A stretch of 64,000 bases of DNA from UMGS172 sp045546915 (lineage in GTDB: Bacteria; Bacillota; Clostridia; Oscillospirales; Acutalibacteraceae), in assembly GCA_045546915.1 (NCBI GenBank), contig JAZQDU010000021.1:1-64000 (forward strand), read 5' to 3'. The notes beneath the pieces are model-generated. The model saw only the letters and a program-made list of their open reading frames with translations, made no database searches and was not told the DNA's origin. The position numbers were made by a program, and so were the translations under genes. Below, piece by piece: positions 24,055 to 32,679 of the stretch; the first letter of the stretch is position 1, and each line of letters begins with the position of its first letter.

Positions 24055-24858
24055 ATGCCGACATTTGAAATATTATGCACAACAATGCATCAGACGGATT
24101 TTTCCAAAATAAAAGAAATGAATATTAAATCAAATGTCGTTTTTGCCAATCAATGCGACCACACTTCCTACGAAGAAATGGATTTTGACGGTCACACCGC
24201 AAAAATGATTTCTACTACGACTCGCGGTGTAGGGAAAAATCGCAATCTGTCGCTAATATATGCATCGGCAGATATTTGTCTTTTTGCCGACGATGATGTT
24301 GTCTACGATGATGATGCAGAACAGAAGATACTGTCAGAATTTGAGAAAAACCCTGACGCTGATGTGATGATTTTTCATTTTGAGTCAAATCATCCTACAA
24401 GAAAGCCGCCAAAATATAATGAAACTAAAAAGTGGGTTTCTGCCAAAAACCCATGGGGTGCTGTAAGAATTGCCTTTCGTCTTTCGGCTGTCAGAAAAGC
24501 AAATGTTTGGTTTACAACCCTTTTTGGCGGAGGGTGCATTTTTCCGTCGGGCGAGGATAGCATATGGCTGAAATCGGCGCGAAAAGCAGGTCTTACTTTT
24601 TATGTTTCTAAAGAGACAATAGGTAAGGTTTCATATGAAAATTCATCATGGTTTACGGGATATGACGAAAAGTATTTTTATGGTGTTGGTGCATGCTATC
24701 AGGCAATAAATCCAAAGACAGCCGTTTTAAAGCGGGTGCTTCGTGTGTATAGCGAACGGTCAAGGGGTTCTTTGTCACCGAAGCAGAAACTTCAGTGGAT
24801 GAAAAACGGCGCAAAAGGGTATCAAAGAAACATTTCATATGAGGAATTTATAAAATAA
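24055..24858 (+). CDS. family 2-like (GT-A) glycosyltransferase
   Basis: 267 residues. It begins with a strand (FEILCTTMH), has the metal site FADDDVVYDDDAE near residue 80 and GEDSIWLKSARKAGL near 165, the usual ED...R pattern of GT-A transferases. No membrane segments. Similar proteins occur in polysaccharide clusters of Clostridia and lactobacilli next to LicD genes. Donor and linkage are unknown. GGAGAAATGAA precedes the ATG. Confidence 0.78.
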   Translation: MPTFEILCTTMHQTDFSKIKEMNIKSNVVFANQCDHTSYEEMDFDGHTAKMISTTTRGVGKNRNLSLIYASADICLFADDDVVYDDDAEQKILSEFEKNPDADVMIFHFESNHPTRKPPKYNETKKWVSAKNPWGAVRIAFRLSAVRKANVWFTTLFGGGCIFPSGEDSIWLKSARKAGLTFYVSKETIGKVSYENSSWFTGYDEKYFYGVGACYQAINPKTAVLKRVLRVYSERSRGSLSPKQKLQWMKNGAKGYQRNISYEEFIK

Positions 24859-24873
24859 ATCTGAGAGGTCGAA

Positions 24874-25410
24874 ATGAGAAAGATAAAAATTGCAATAGGC
24901 AAGGTGCTTTACTGTGTTGTTGCTAAACATCTCCCGGTTTCTTATCATTTTTTAGGGGGATTGGGTAAAACATTAAGAAAACTATGCGGTAAACTTATTC
25001 TTGAAAAATGCGGTAAAAAAGTGAATATTGAACGCGGGGCAATTTTTTCTTCACGGGTATCATTAGGCAATAATTCAGGTATAGGAATCAATGCGTCGCT
25101 TGGCGGTAAGGTAAGTATTGGCGATAATGTTATGATGGGGCCTAATTGTACTTTTTATAGCAGGAATCATGCTTTTGACCGTCTGGATATACCCATGTGC
25201 GAACAGGGTTTTCAAGAGGAAAAACCCATTGTTATTGGAAACGATGTTTGGATAGGTGGCCATGTAATAATTTTGGCAGGAGTTCATGTTGGTAACGGTG
25301 CAATTGTGGGTGCCGGTGCAGTTGTGACAAAAGATGTGCCCGATTATGCAATAGTGGGTGGAAATCCTGCAAAAGTTTTAAAATATCGCAATCAAGTACC
25401 TCAAGATTAA
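24874..25410 (+). CDS. hexapeptide-repeat acetyltransferase (CatB/maltose O-acetyltransferase-like)
   Basis: 178 residues with left-handed beta-helix repeats from about residue 50 on (IGINASLGGKVSIGDNVMMGPNC, IGNDVWIGGHVIIL, GAIVGAGAVVTKDV, IVGGNPAKVLKYR). The catalytic His is in FYSRNHAFDR. It transfers an acetyl group from acetyl-CoA to a sugar. In this operon it could acetylate the 4-amino group of the bacillosamine-type sugar or a hydroxyl of the repeat unit; the sequence looks closer to O-acetyltransferases than to PglD, which has an extra N-terminal domain. Confidence 0.87.
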   Translation: MRKIKIAIGKVLYCVVAKHLPVSYHFLGGLGKTLRKLCGKLILEKCGKKVNIERGAIFSSRVSLGNNSGIGINASLGGKVSIGDNVMMGPNCTFYSRNHAFDRLDIPMCEQGFQEEKPIVIGNDVWIGGHVIILAGVHVGNGAIVGAGAVVTKDVPDYAIVGGNPAKVLKYRNQVPQD

Positions 25411-25420
25411 AGGTGATGTA

Positions 25421-26584
25421 GTGAAAAAAATAATTTTCGTTATAAATAACTTTGAAACCGGCGGGGTTCAAAAAAGTCTTTTGAATCTGCTTTTAGAAAT
25501 ACATGACAAATATGAAATAACTTTACTTACCTTTTTCGGCAACGATGAGTTTGAGAAAAGTTTACCGAAAGATATTAAGGTTATAAAGTTAAAAAACTCA
25601 TTCCGTCAGTTAGGGCTTTCATCAACACATATAAAAAACAAGTCGTTTTTGTATGCCGAAAGGATTTTTTATGTTACCGTAACCAAGTTTTTCGGTCGTT
25701 CTTTTGCGATAAGGCTAATGTCTCTTTTTAAGAAGAAATATAAAGGTTATGATGTTGCTATTTCTTATATACATGAAGCATCGCAAAAATCTTTATATGG
25801 CGGATGCAACGAATTTGTGCTTAATATGGTTAAGGCAAAGAAAAAAGTGGGTTGGTTGCATTGTGATTTTTCTCTTTGTGGGGCAAATAACCCAAGAAGT
25901 AAAGAAATATACAGTAAGTTTGATACAATTGTTGCTTGTTCGGAAGGCTGTCGGAAAGCCTTTTTGAAATGCTTGCCTGAGTTTGAAGAAAAGACGGTAA
26001 GTATCCGTAACTGCAACGATTATGAGCAAATTAAAAATCTTGCAGGTGACGGTATTAAGTTTGATAAGGAATACTTTAATATCGTAACGGTTGCCCGCCT
26101 GTCTAAAGAAAAGGGCATAGAGCGTGCATTAGAGGCGGTAAACGCTTGTATAAAGCAAGGGTTTAAGATGAAATATCACATTGTCGGTTCGGGTGATAAG
26201 GAACTGTTTTTAAAACAAAGAGTGACAGAGTTGAGTTTGGGGGATGCAGTCGTTTTTTACGGTAACAGGCAAAACCCGTATCCGTATATAAAAAATGCCG
26301 ATTTGTTTTTGCTCTGTTCTTATCACGAGGCGGCACCCATGGTTTTTGATGAGGCGGCTTGCTTAGGCGTGCCGGTGCTGGCAACCGAAACCACTTCTAC
26401 ATATGAAATGCTTCAAAAAACCGGTAATGGTGTTGTGTGCAAAAACGAGCAGGTTGATTTAACCAATACTTTGCTGGAGATTGTATCACAGCAAGAAAGA
26501 TTAAATGAAATTAAAAATAACCTTGCCAATGAAACTTTTGACAATAATAATTCAATAAATATGTTTCAACAAATAATAGTTTAA
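25421..26584 (+). CDS. family 4 glycosyltransferase (GT-B fold)
   Basis: 387 residues. The N-terminal loop NNFETGGVQKSLLNLL (residues 8-23) and the C-terminal region VARLSKEKGIERALEA near 215 and YHEAAPMVFDEAACLGVPVLA near 302 (the E-x7-E signature) identify a retaining GT4 enzyme. It is soluble and acts at the cytoplasmic face. The GTG start follows AAAGGTGATGTA. Sugar specificity cannot be read from sequence. Confidence 0.9.
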   Translation: MKKIIFVINNFETGGVQKSLLNLLLEIHDKYEITLLTFFGNDEFEKSLPKDIKVIKLKNSFRQLGLSSTHIKNKSFLYAERIFYVTVTKFFGRSFAIRLMSLFKKKYKGYDVAISYIHEASQKSLYGGCNEFVLNMVKAKKKVGWLHCDFSLCGANNPRSKEIYSKFDTIVACSEGCRKAFLKCLPEFEEKTVSIRNCNDYEQIKNLAGDGIKFDKEYFNIVTVARLSKEKGIERALEAVNACIKQGFKMKYHIVGSGDKELFLKQRVTELSLGDAVVFYGNRQNPYPYIKNADLFLLCSYHEAAPMVFDEAACLGVPVLATETTSTYEMLQKTGNGVVCKNEQVDLTNTLLEIVSQQERLNEIKNNLANETFDNNNSINMFQQIIV

Positions 26585-26596
26585 GAAGGAAAAACA

Positions 26597-27946
26597 ATGG
26601 AACAAACTTTAGAGACAAAAGTAAAAAAGCCAAGAAACAGAACGATAATGCTTGGCTTAATAGGAGTAGCAATGCTTGTGTTTGCATATGCCATCGCAAG
26701 GCAGGTGCTAATCCCTTTTATTGCCGTGTATTTTTGCGCAGTAGTAATAACATCAGAGGTAGAAGATGCAACGTATTTAATGCTTTTTCTCATACATTTT
26801 AGTGCGATAATATCATACCGAGGGCTTACTTACTTCATTTTCATTGTTGCGGCATATGTTTTGTTGGTTATTTCAAAAGGTCTTTATGTTAAGGGCTTAG
26901 GTTTTTTGGTAGCGGCATCGGTGTATAGTATTATTTTTGCCAATCCTAACGTTCAGTTTGAAATAGGAAGTTTAACGTGGGTTATTTATATAGTTCTGGC
27001 TGTTTTTATTTGTGACAACTTAGAGCGAGGTCAAATTCGCAAAGCCACCAATTATTGTATTGAGGGTTTTGCACTGTCTACCGTTGTCGGTCTTTCAACC
27101 GATATGTTTCCTGCAATGAAACATGCTATGTCGGTAACGCACGTTGTTACCGACGGTAAAATTTTGAATGAAAGTCGTTTTGAGGGCCTTTCGGGCGACC
27201 CTAACTTTTATGCGGCATTTTGTTGTATTAATATTTCAATAATATTATTTACAAATAAAAAATTAAGTGTAAGGCAAATTCTGTTACTTTGCTTTATGGT
27301 GGTTGTCGGATTCTTTACATACAGTAAAAGTTATATTTTGACCATAGCCGTAATTGCGTTAGTATACATCTTAAAGAGTGGACGTCACGTTGTAAGAAAT
27401 CTTTTTCTCTTAGCCTCGGTGGGAGCCATCTTTATAGTGGTTGAATATGTTATTGATTTAAATGTTTTGCATCTGTTGCTTTCACGATTTGAGGGTGTTG
27501 AATCAGCAAACGACCTTACGACCGGACGATTTAATTTGTGGATTCAGTATTTTGAGTATATATTTAGTAATTTGAAGGTTATTTTCTTTGGCGACGGGTT
27601 TAACTCTTGGACTATTTATAAGGGTTCTCATAATTTGTATATAGAGATGTTCTTCCGTTACGGATTTTTTGGATGTATTTTATGGGGCTTTGTAGTGGCA
27701 GCCTGTGTCAAAGGAGTAAGGACAAAAGAAAGCGGCGAGAAAGCAAGCGTTGTGACAATTATACCGGTTATCGTTTTTATAACTGTTTATATGTTCTTGG
27801 GTGCGTTTACACACGGTCACTTAGGAACGCAGGTTGCGTTGATTTTGTTTGCTATGTATATGCCTGATGAGGAGGAAGAAAATGCCGAGATTGAGTATAG
27901 TGGTGCCTATCTACAACGGAGAGAAGTACCTGACGAAATGTATTGA
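26597..27946 (+). CDS. O-antigen polymerase/ligase-type membrane protein (Wzy-like)
   Basis: 449 residues with ten to twelve predicted membrane helices. A larger loop holds FEGLSGDPNFYAAF (near residue 195) and a second one FFGDGFNSW..KGSHNLYIEMFFRYGFFG (near 335-360), the GSHN-x8-R region being typical of O-antigen ligase/Wzy family proteins. It should polymerise repeat units on the outer face of the membrane. Its 3' end overlaps the next gene by 65 bp. Confidence 0.87.
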   Translation: MEQTLETKVKKPRNRTIMLGLIGVAMLVFAYAIARQVLIPFIAVYFCAVVITSEVEDATYLMLFLIHFSAIISYRGLTYFIFIVAAYVLLVISKGLYVKGLGFLVAASVYSIIFANPNVQFEIGSLTWVIYIVLAVFICDNLERGQIRKATNYCIEGFALSTVVGLSTDMFPAMKHAMSVTHVVTDGKILNESRFEGLSGDPNFYAAFCCINISIILFTNKKLSVRQILLLCFMVVVGFFTYSKSYILTIAVIALVYILKSGRHVVRNLFLLASVGAIFIVVEYVIDLNVLHLLLSRFEGVESANDLTTGRFNLWIQYFEYIFSNLKVIFFGDGFNSWTIYKGSHNLYIEMFFRYGFFGCILWGFVVAACVKGVRTKESGEKASVVTIIPVIVFITVYMFLGAFTHGHLGTQVALILFAMYMPDEEEENAEIEYSGAYLQRREVPDEMY

Positions 27947-28874
27947 CAGTATTCTTGCTCAAAAATATAACGATTTTGAGGTTATATTAATAGATGACGG
28001 CAGTACTGACAGTTCGCTCTCTATTTGCCGTGAGTACGAACAAAAAGACAGTCGTGTTGTTGTGCATAGTAAGGAAAATGCAGGGCTTTGTGCCGCGCGC
28101 AAAAGCGGTGTTTCCTTTTCAAAGGGCGAGTACGTAGGTTTTGTTGATTGTGATGATTTTATTGATGAAGATATGTATTCTACATTGATGTCAGAGGCTG
28201 ATAAAACAAAAGCGGATATCGTCACAGGTGGAATGGTTGTTGATTATAGTGACCGTACGGTGGCTCATTATCACAAAATACCGGAAGGTTTTTATGAAAA
28301 ATCAGCAATCGATAATGAGGTTATGCCAAAGGCGTTAGTCCACTCAGGGTTTATTAAATTTGGTTTAATACCTGCCGTGTGGTCAAAGATTTTCAGACGT
28401 AATGTTTTGGAAGAAGCACTTGTTAATGTTACCGACGCTTTAAGAACCGGCGAAGATGTAGCAATAACACTTCACAGTCTGAGTTTGGCACAGTCATTAT
28501 CGATAATAAAATCATCGGATTATCATTATATTCAATCTGAGGGCTCAATGACGAGAAAATTTAGCCCTCAAAGGTTTAAGGATGTATGCACAATATGGGA
28601 GTGTATATCAAAAATCGATAACGGAAAATATAACCGACAGATTAGTACATATATTGCATATATGACCTTTATTATCATTGGTGAGTGCGTTGAAAAAAGC
28701 GGATACTCTAAAAAGGAAATCAATGAGTATATAACTTCAGCTTTAAACCATGAGATTATAGTAAATTGTTTAAAACAGGTCGATACTTCGACGCTTTCGG
28801 CTAATGATAAACTCAAAGTGTTTTTAATGCGACACAAATTAGTGGGAATGTTAAAATTAATGATAAAACATTAA
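27882..28874 (+). CDS. family 2 glycosyltransferase
   Basis: 330 residues. The start is the ATG giving MPRLSIVVPIYNGEKYL, chosen because GAGGAGGAAGAAA lies just upstream; it lies inside the polymerase gene. Nucleotide-binding IDDGSTD near residue 40, metal motif DCDDF near 90 and TGEDVAI near 192 mark a GT-A family 2 enzyme of the EpsJ/CpsJ type. Soluble, cytoplasmic. The strong overlap with the polymerase gene indicates translational coupling. Confidence 0.9.
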   Translation: MPRLSIVVPIYNGEKYLTKCIDSILAQKYNDFEVILIDDGSTDSSLSICREYEQKDSRVVVHSKENAGLCAARKSGVSFSKGEYVGFVDCDDFIDEDMYSTLMSEADKTKADIVTGGMVVDYSDRTVAHYHKIPEGFYEKSAIDNEVMPKALVHSGFIKFGLIPAVWSKIFRRNVLEEALVNVTDALRTGEDVAITLHSLSLAQSLSIIKSSDYHYIQSEGSMTRKFSPQRFKDVCTIWECISKIDNGKYNRQISTYIAYMTFIIIGECVEKSGYSKKEINEYITSALNHEIIVNCLKQVDTSTLSANDKLKVFLMRHKLVGMLKLMIKH

Positions 28875-28890
28875 AAGGCAGGTGACATTT

Positions 28891-30063
28891 GTGGAATTTT
28901 TGGAAGCAAGACTTTTGTTTGCTCTTTTACGCGAGGCTCTTCTGGGAGTCGCATTGACCGAAGATGAACTCAAGTTGTTTGGGCAAACCGACCTTAAAAG
29001 GTTTTTTGAGGTTGCCAAAAAACACGATGTCATTCATCTTGCGTGTAAGGGGCTTATTGATAGCGGGCTTGTTGATAAAGAGCACGAGTATTTTGCTATT
29101 TGTAAAAAAGCACAGGTTATGGCGGTTTATCGCTATGAGCAGTTGAATTTTGAACTTCAACAATTAACTAATGTGTTTGAAAAAGCCCAAATACCGTTTT
29201 TGCCCTTAAAGGGCTCGGTTTTGCGTGAGTTTTATCCTGAGCCATGGATGAGAACGAGTTGCGATATTGACGTTCTTGTTCATAAAGAGGATTTGAATAG
29301 GGCAATCGAAACGCTTCAAAATGAGTGCGGATATAAGGAGTTTGGAAGAACCACCTGCGACATCGCTTTTGCAACAAATAGTGGCTGCCATGTGGAACTT
29401 CATTTTAACCTGATTTCCGAAATGTTTGCCAACGGTGCGCATAAAATCCTTGAAAATATTTGGGATTATGCAGTATTAAAGGAAAACCACCAATACTGCT
29501 TTGTTTTAAGTGACGATATGTTTTATTATTATCATATCGCTCACATGGCCAAGCATTTTGAAAACGGCGGTTGCGGTATAAGGCCGTTTATTGACCTTGT
29601 TGTTCTTGATAATTTACCGTCTTGTGATAAGCAAAAACGCGACTTGTTGCTTAAAAAAGGCAATTTATTAGAGTTTGCAAATGCGTCGAGAACTTTGAGT
29701 AAAGTTTGGTTTTTAGGGCAGAATCATACAGAGTTGACAATGCAAATGGAAGCGTTTTTAATCTTTGGTGGTGCGTTTGGCAATATGCAAAACCACGTAG
29801 CGGTCTGGCAACAGAAAAAAGGCGGAAAAAAAGGGTATTTTTGGTCGAGGATTTTTCCTGACAGAAAATTCATGAGTATCCATTTTCATTATGTTAAAAA
29901 GCATAAATGGTTAATGCCGGTAGCGTATGTTCACCGTGCGTTTGCAATTTTGTTGCGCGGGGATGCAGCAAATTCAATGCGTGAACTTAAAACCAGCAAT
30001 AATGTTGATGACCAAAATTCAGTCACAACCAAACAAATGCTTGACGACTTAGGACTTTTGTAA
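28891..30063 (+). CDS. nucleotidyltransferase-fold protein (NTP_transf_5 family)
   Basis: 390 residues. FLPLKGSVLREFYPEPWMRTSCDIDVLV (near residues 105-132) has the GS...DxD arrangement of the nucleotidyltransferase fold and matches the PF14907-type family often found at the ends of capsule clusters. What it transfers is not known. I preferred the GTG at 28891 because AGGTGA lies 6 bp before it; an in-frame GTG 9 bp earlier would sit inside that site. It is the last gene of the polysaccharide operon. Confidence 0.75.
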   Translation: MEFLEARLLFALLREALLGVALTEDELKLFGQTDLKRFFEVAKKHDVIHLACKGLIDSGLVDKEHEYFAICKKAQVMAVYRYEQLNFELQQLTNVFEKAQIPFLPLKGSVLREFYPEPWMRTSCDIDVLVHKEDLNRAIETLQNECGYKEFGRTTCDIAFATNSGCHVELHFNLISEMFANGAHKILENIWDYAVLKENHQYCFVLSDDMFYYYHIAHMAKHFENGGCGIRPFIDLVVLDNLPSCDKQKRDLLLKKGNLLEFANASRTLSKVWFLGQNHTELTMQMEAFLIFGGAFGNMQNHVAVWQQKKGGKKGYFWSRIFPDRKFMSIHFHYVKKHKWLMPVAYVHRAFAILLRGDAANSMRELKTSNNVDDQNSVTTKQMLDDLGLL

Positions 30064-30067
30064 ATTT

Positions 30068-30103
30068 AAAAGACGAGGCAACAGGTGTTGCTTCGTCTTT
30101 TTT
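30068..30103 (+). terminator. terminator of the polysaccharide operon
   Basis: 15-bp stem AAAGACGAGGCAACA / TGTTGCTTCGTCTTT with a 2-3-nt loop and a T run, starting 5 bp after the last stop codon. Confidence 0.9.
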
Positions 30104-30200
30104 GCCGTTATTTTTAATGTGTATTTTAAATTAACCGTTGTAAAAATGAACATAATATGGTAGTATAATACCTTGTAAATACTATTTGAAGAGGGAAACT

Positions 30201-31805
30201 ATGTCTGATATTAAATCTGAGATTTCAAGGCGACGTACATTCGCCATTATTTCCCACCCTGACGCGGGTAAAACGACCTTGACCGAAAAACTGTTGCTTT
30301 ACGGCAGAGCCATTCAGAGCGCAGGCTCGGTTAAAGGCAAACAGAACGATAAGCATGCCGTTTCTGACTGGATGGAGATTGAGAAAAAAAGAGGAATTTC
30401 CATTACATCGTCGGTTTTGCAGTTTGAGTATGAGGGATATTGTATCAATATCCTCGACACTCCCGGCCATCAGGACTTTTCGGAGGATACCTACCGTACC
30501 TTGACAGCCGCCGACAGTGTTGTCATGGTTATTGACGCTGCAAAGGGTATTGAGCCGCAAACCAGAAAACTGTTCAAGGTTTGTGCAATGCGTCATATTC
30601 CTATTTTTACATTTATAAATAAACTTGACCGTGAGGCAAGAGACCCGTTTGAACTTCTCGATGAACTTGAGAAAGAATTTGGAATAGGCACTTATCCTAT
30701 GAACTGGCCCATAGGTTGCGGTCAGGATTTTAAGGGTGTTTATGACCGACAGGAGAAAAAAATACTTACTTTTTCGGAGTTTCACGGAGGAAGCAATCGG
30801 CTTGAGGCGATAAAGTGTGAGTTGACCGACACCGAAAAGTTGGACGAACTTATCGGTCAGTATTCGCGAGCCGATTTGGTCGACCAGATAGAACTTTTAG
30901 ACGGCGCAAGTTTTGATTTTGATTTAGATAAAGTGCGCTGTGGTGAACTTACGCCTGTTTTCTTTGGTTCGGCACTTAATAACTTTGGGATAGAGCCGTT
31001 TTTGGAGAATTTTCTTAGAATGACTACTGAACCTCTCGCACATCGTTCGGGGGAACAAATGATACAGCCAACCGAAGAGAAGTTTTCGGCGTTTGTATTT
31101 AAAATTCAGGCAAATATGAACAAGGCTCACCGTGACCGAATTGCTTTTATGCGAATTTGTTCGGGCAAGTTTGAGCGTTCTAAGGAATATTTTCACGTTC
31201 AGGCTAACAAGCCTATAAAACTATCACGTCCGCAACAGATGATGGCGGAAGAGCGAGAGGTTATTGACGAGGCTTATGCAGGCGATATTATCGGAGTTTT
31301 TGACCCGGGCGTGTTCTCCATTGGCGATACCATTTGTGATAAGGGGTTAAAGGTACAGTATGCGGGTATTCCTACCTTTGCACCTGAACATTTTGCCATT
31401 GTCGAACAGATAGATTCTTTAAAACGTAAGCAGTTTGCTAAAGGAATAACTCAGATTGCACAAGAGGGTGCCATTCAGATGTTTTTCCTGCCCGGCAGCG
31501 GTATGGAACGCGTTTATGTAGGCGTTGTCGGTGTTTTGCAGTTTGATGTTTTGCAGTTCAGAATGGAGTCGGAGTATGGTGTCAAGTATCATAAGCAAGA
31601 TACAGCACATAGTTTGGTTCGATTTATAGAAAATGACAATATAGACATAAAATCTCTAAATCTTATGCAGGCGACTAAGTGGGTGCAGGATGTAAAGGGC
31701 AGAAACTTGTTATTGTTTACTGCCGAATATGAAATCAACTGGGCGCTTGATAAAAACCCAGGGCTTGTGCTTAAAGAGTTTAGTCAGATGCAAGAGTATG
31801 AATAA
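30201..31805 (+). CDS. prfC: peptide chain release factor 3
   Basis: 534 residues. The GTPase domain has G1 SHPDAGKTTLTE near residue 18, DTPGHQDFSEDTYR (G3) near 90 and NKLD (G4) near 145. The SHPDAGKTT form and the total length identify RF3 rather than EF-G or a ribosome-protection resistance protein. RF3 releases RF1/RF2 from the ribosome after termination. The ATG with GAAGAGGG upstream is preferred to a TTG 15 bp earlier. Flanked by terminators on both sides, so it is monocistronic. Confidence 0.95.
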   Translation: MSDIKSEISRRRTFAIISHPDAGKTTLTEKLLLYGRAIQSAGSVKGKQNDKHAVSDWMEIEKKRGISITSSVLQFEYEGYCINILDTPGHQDFSEDTYRTLTAADSVVMVIDAAKGIEPQTRKLFKVCAMRHIPIFTFINKLDREARDPFELLDELEKEFGIGTYPMNWPIGCGQDFKGVYDRQEKKILTFSEFHGGSNRLEAIKCELTDTEKLDELIGQYSRADLVDQIELLDGASFDFDLDKVRCGELTPVFFGSALNNFGIEPFLENFLRMTTEPLAHRSGEQMIQPTEEKFSAFVFKIQANMNKAHRDRIAFMRICSGKFERSKEYFHVQANKPIKLSRPQQMMAEEREVIDEAYAGDIIGVFDPGVFSIGDTICDKGLKVQYAGIPTFAPEHFAIVEQIDSLKRKQFAKGITQIAQEGAIQMFFLPGSGMERVYVGVVGVLQFDVLQFRMESEYGVKYHKQDTAHSLVRFIENDNIDIKSLNLMQATKWVQDVKGRNLLLFTAEYEINWALDKNPGLVLKEFSQMQEYE

Positions 31806-31808
31806 ATT

Positions 31809-31846
31809 AAAAGACACTATGAACAAAACGTTCATAGTGTCTTTTT
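31809..31846. terminator. bidirectional terminator shared by prfC and the opposing small gene
   Basis: 16-bp stem AAAAGACACTATGAAC / GTTCATAGTGTCTTTT, A-run on one side and T-run on the other. It lies between the convergent stops of prfC (31805) and the 58-residue minus-strand gene (31849). Confidence 0.88.
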
Positions 31847-31848
31847 GT

Positions 31849-32025
31849 TTAACACAACATTTCTTTAATATCGCTCATTATTTCGCCCATTGTCTTGGCC
31901 GCTTGTTTAGAGCGTTGGCACATTTCTTTGTTGTTTGTGCAGAGACATTTTGCTGCAACGGCAAGCCCCATTCCGGCAACCACACCTACGCCTAAACCGC
32001 GAATAAAATATATACAGTTTTTCAT
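31849..32025 (-). CDS. 58-residue single-span membrane peptide, Cys-rich
   Basis: A small open frame with a good ribosome binding site (GGAGAAATTT before ATG). The product begins MKNCIYFIRGLGVGVVAG, one membrane helix rich in Gly (residues 5-25), followed by KCLCTNNKEMCQRSKQAAKTMGE and a terminal Cys. The layout resembles YtxH-like small membrane proteins, but it is too short to assign. It lies 69 bp after the permease gene on the same strand and ends at a terminator, so it is either the last gene of that operon or separately expressed. Confidence 0.65.
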   Translation of the reverse strand: MKNCIYFIRGLGVGVVAGMGLAVAAKCLCTNNKEMCQRSKQAAKTMGEIMSDIKEMLC

Positions 32026-32094
32026 AAATTTCTCCTTCCGATTCGCTTTTAACTAAAATAAGTTTGCCCGAAAGCAGTGTTATTATGCGATAAT

Positions 32095-32679
32095 TTACTT
32101 CCAAGGGCAAAGATGCTTTACGGCAAATTTCGACAGCAAAGGGCAAATACAGCCTAAAAGTGACGATGCGACCACTGCAAGAAAGGTGTTTTTATAGTTG
32201 AATTTTAAAAACGAATCGACAAGAAAAAAGCCAAGCCCTAAATTTGTCCCATAGCCTTCTGCCAATAAAAGTACGGCAAATGCACCCGAAAAGCAACTTC
32301 CGACTGCTGACAGAATGGTAGGCATTTCGGCGGGCAGACGCAGTTGCCAAAACAAAAACATGGGCGAGGCACCCTGCATTTTAAATAAAAACAGGGTGTC
32401 ATTGTCTTTTTTGTCAAAGGCGTTTTTAACGGCGTCAGTCAACGGAAAAACGGTGAAAAAAAGCAGGAAAACGAGTTTTGAAAGTTCGCCTATGCCAAAA
32501 ATGAGCATGATAAACGGCAAAAAAGCAATTTTTGGGATAGGCATTAAAAACCGCAAAATGCGGTCGGCTATTGAGTTATTTTCACACAAAACCCCGAAAA
32601 TAACCGATAATGGCAAGGTTATGGCAATGGCGGTTGTTACTCTTAAAAGGCTTACTGCCGAGTGGGTCAACAGTTCCAA
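32095..32679 (-). CDS. NitT/TauT-type ABC transporter permease, short
   Basis: 194 residues, about 50 fewer than SsuC/TauC permeases (about 250), the missing part being the first membrane helix region. Five hydrophobic segments remain. The cytoplasmic loop that contacts the ATPase is recognisable as LPAEMPTILSAVGSCFSGA. It starts at a TTG inside the end of the binding-protein gene (13-bp overlap). No ATPase gene is adjacent on either side, so an ATPase would have to come from elsewhere. Likely partner of the lipoprotein encoded just upstream. Confidence 0.8.
   Translation of the reverse strand: MELLTHSAVSLLRVTTAIAITLPLSVIFGVLCENNSIADRILRFLMPIPKIAFLPFIMLIFGIGELSKLVFLLFFTVFPLTDAVKNAFDKKDNDTLFLFKMQGASPMFLFWQLRLPAEMPTILSAVGSCFSGAFAVLLLAEGYGTNLGLGFFLVDSFLKFNYKNTFLAVVASSLLGCICPLLSKFAVKHLCPWK

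Noticed and set aside
30104..30200. Promoter before prfC
   Set aside because: A TATAAT with an upstream TTGTAA is present, but the spacing is 20 bp; a promoter must exist here, yet the boxes cannot be fixed with confidence.
30201..31805. Tetracycline-resistance ribosomal protection protein
   Set aside because: The G1 sequence SHPDAGKTT and the 534-residue length fit RF3; Tet(M)-type proteins are about 640 residues with an EF-G-like domain IV.
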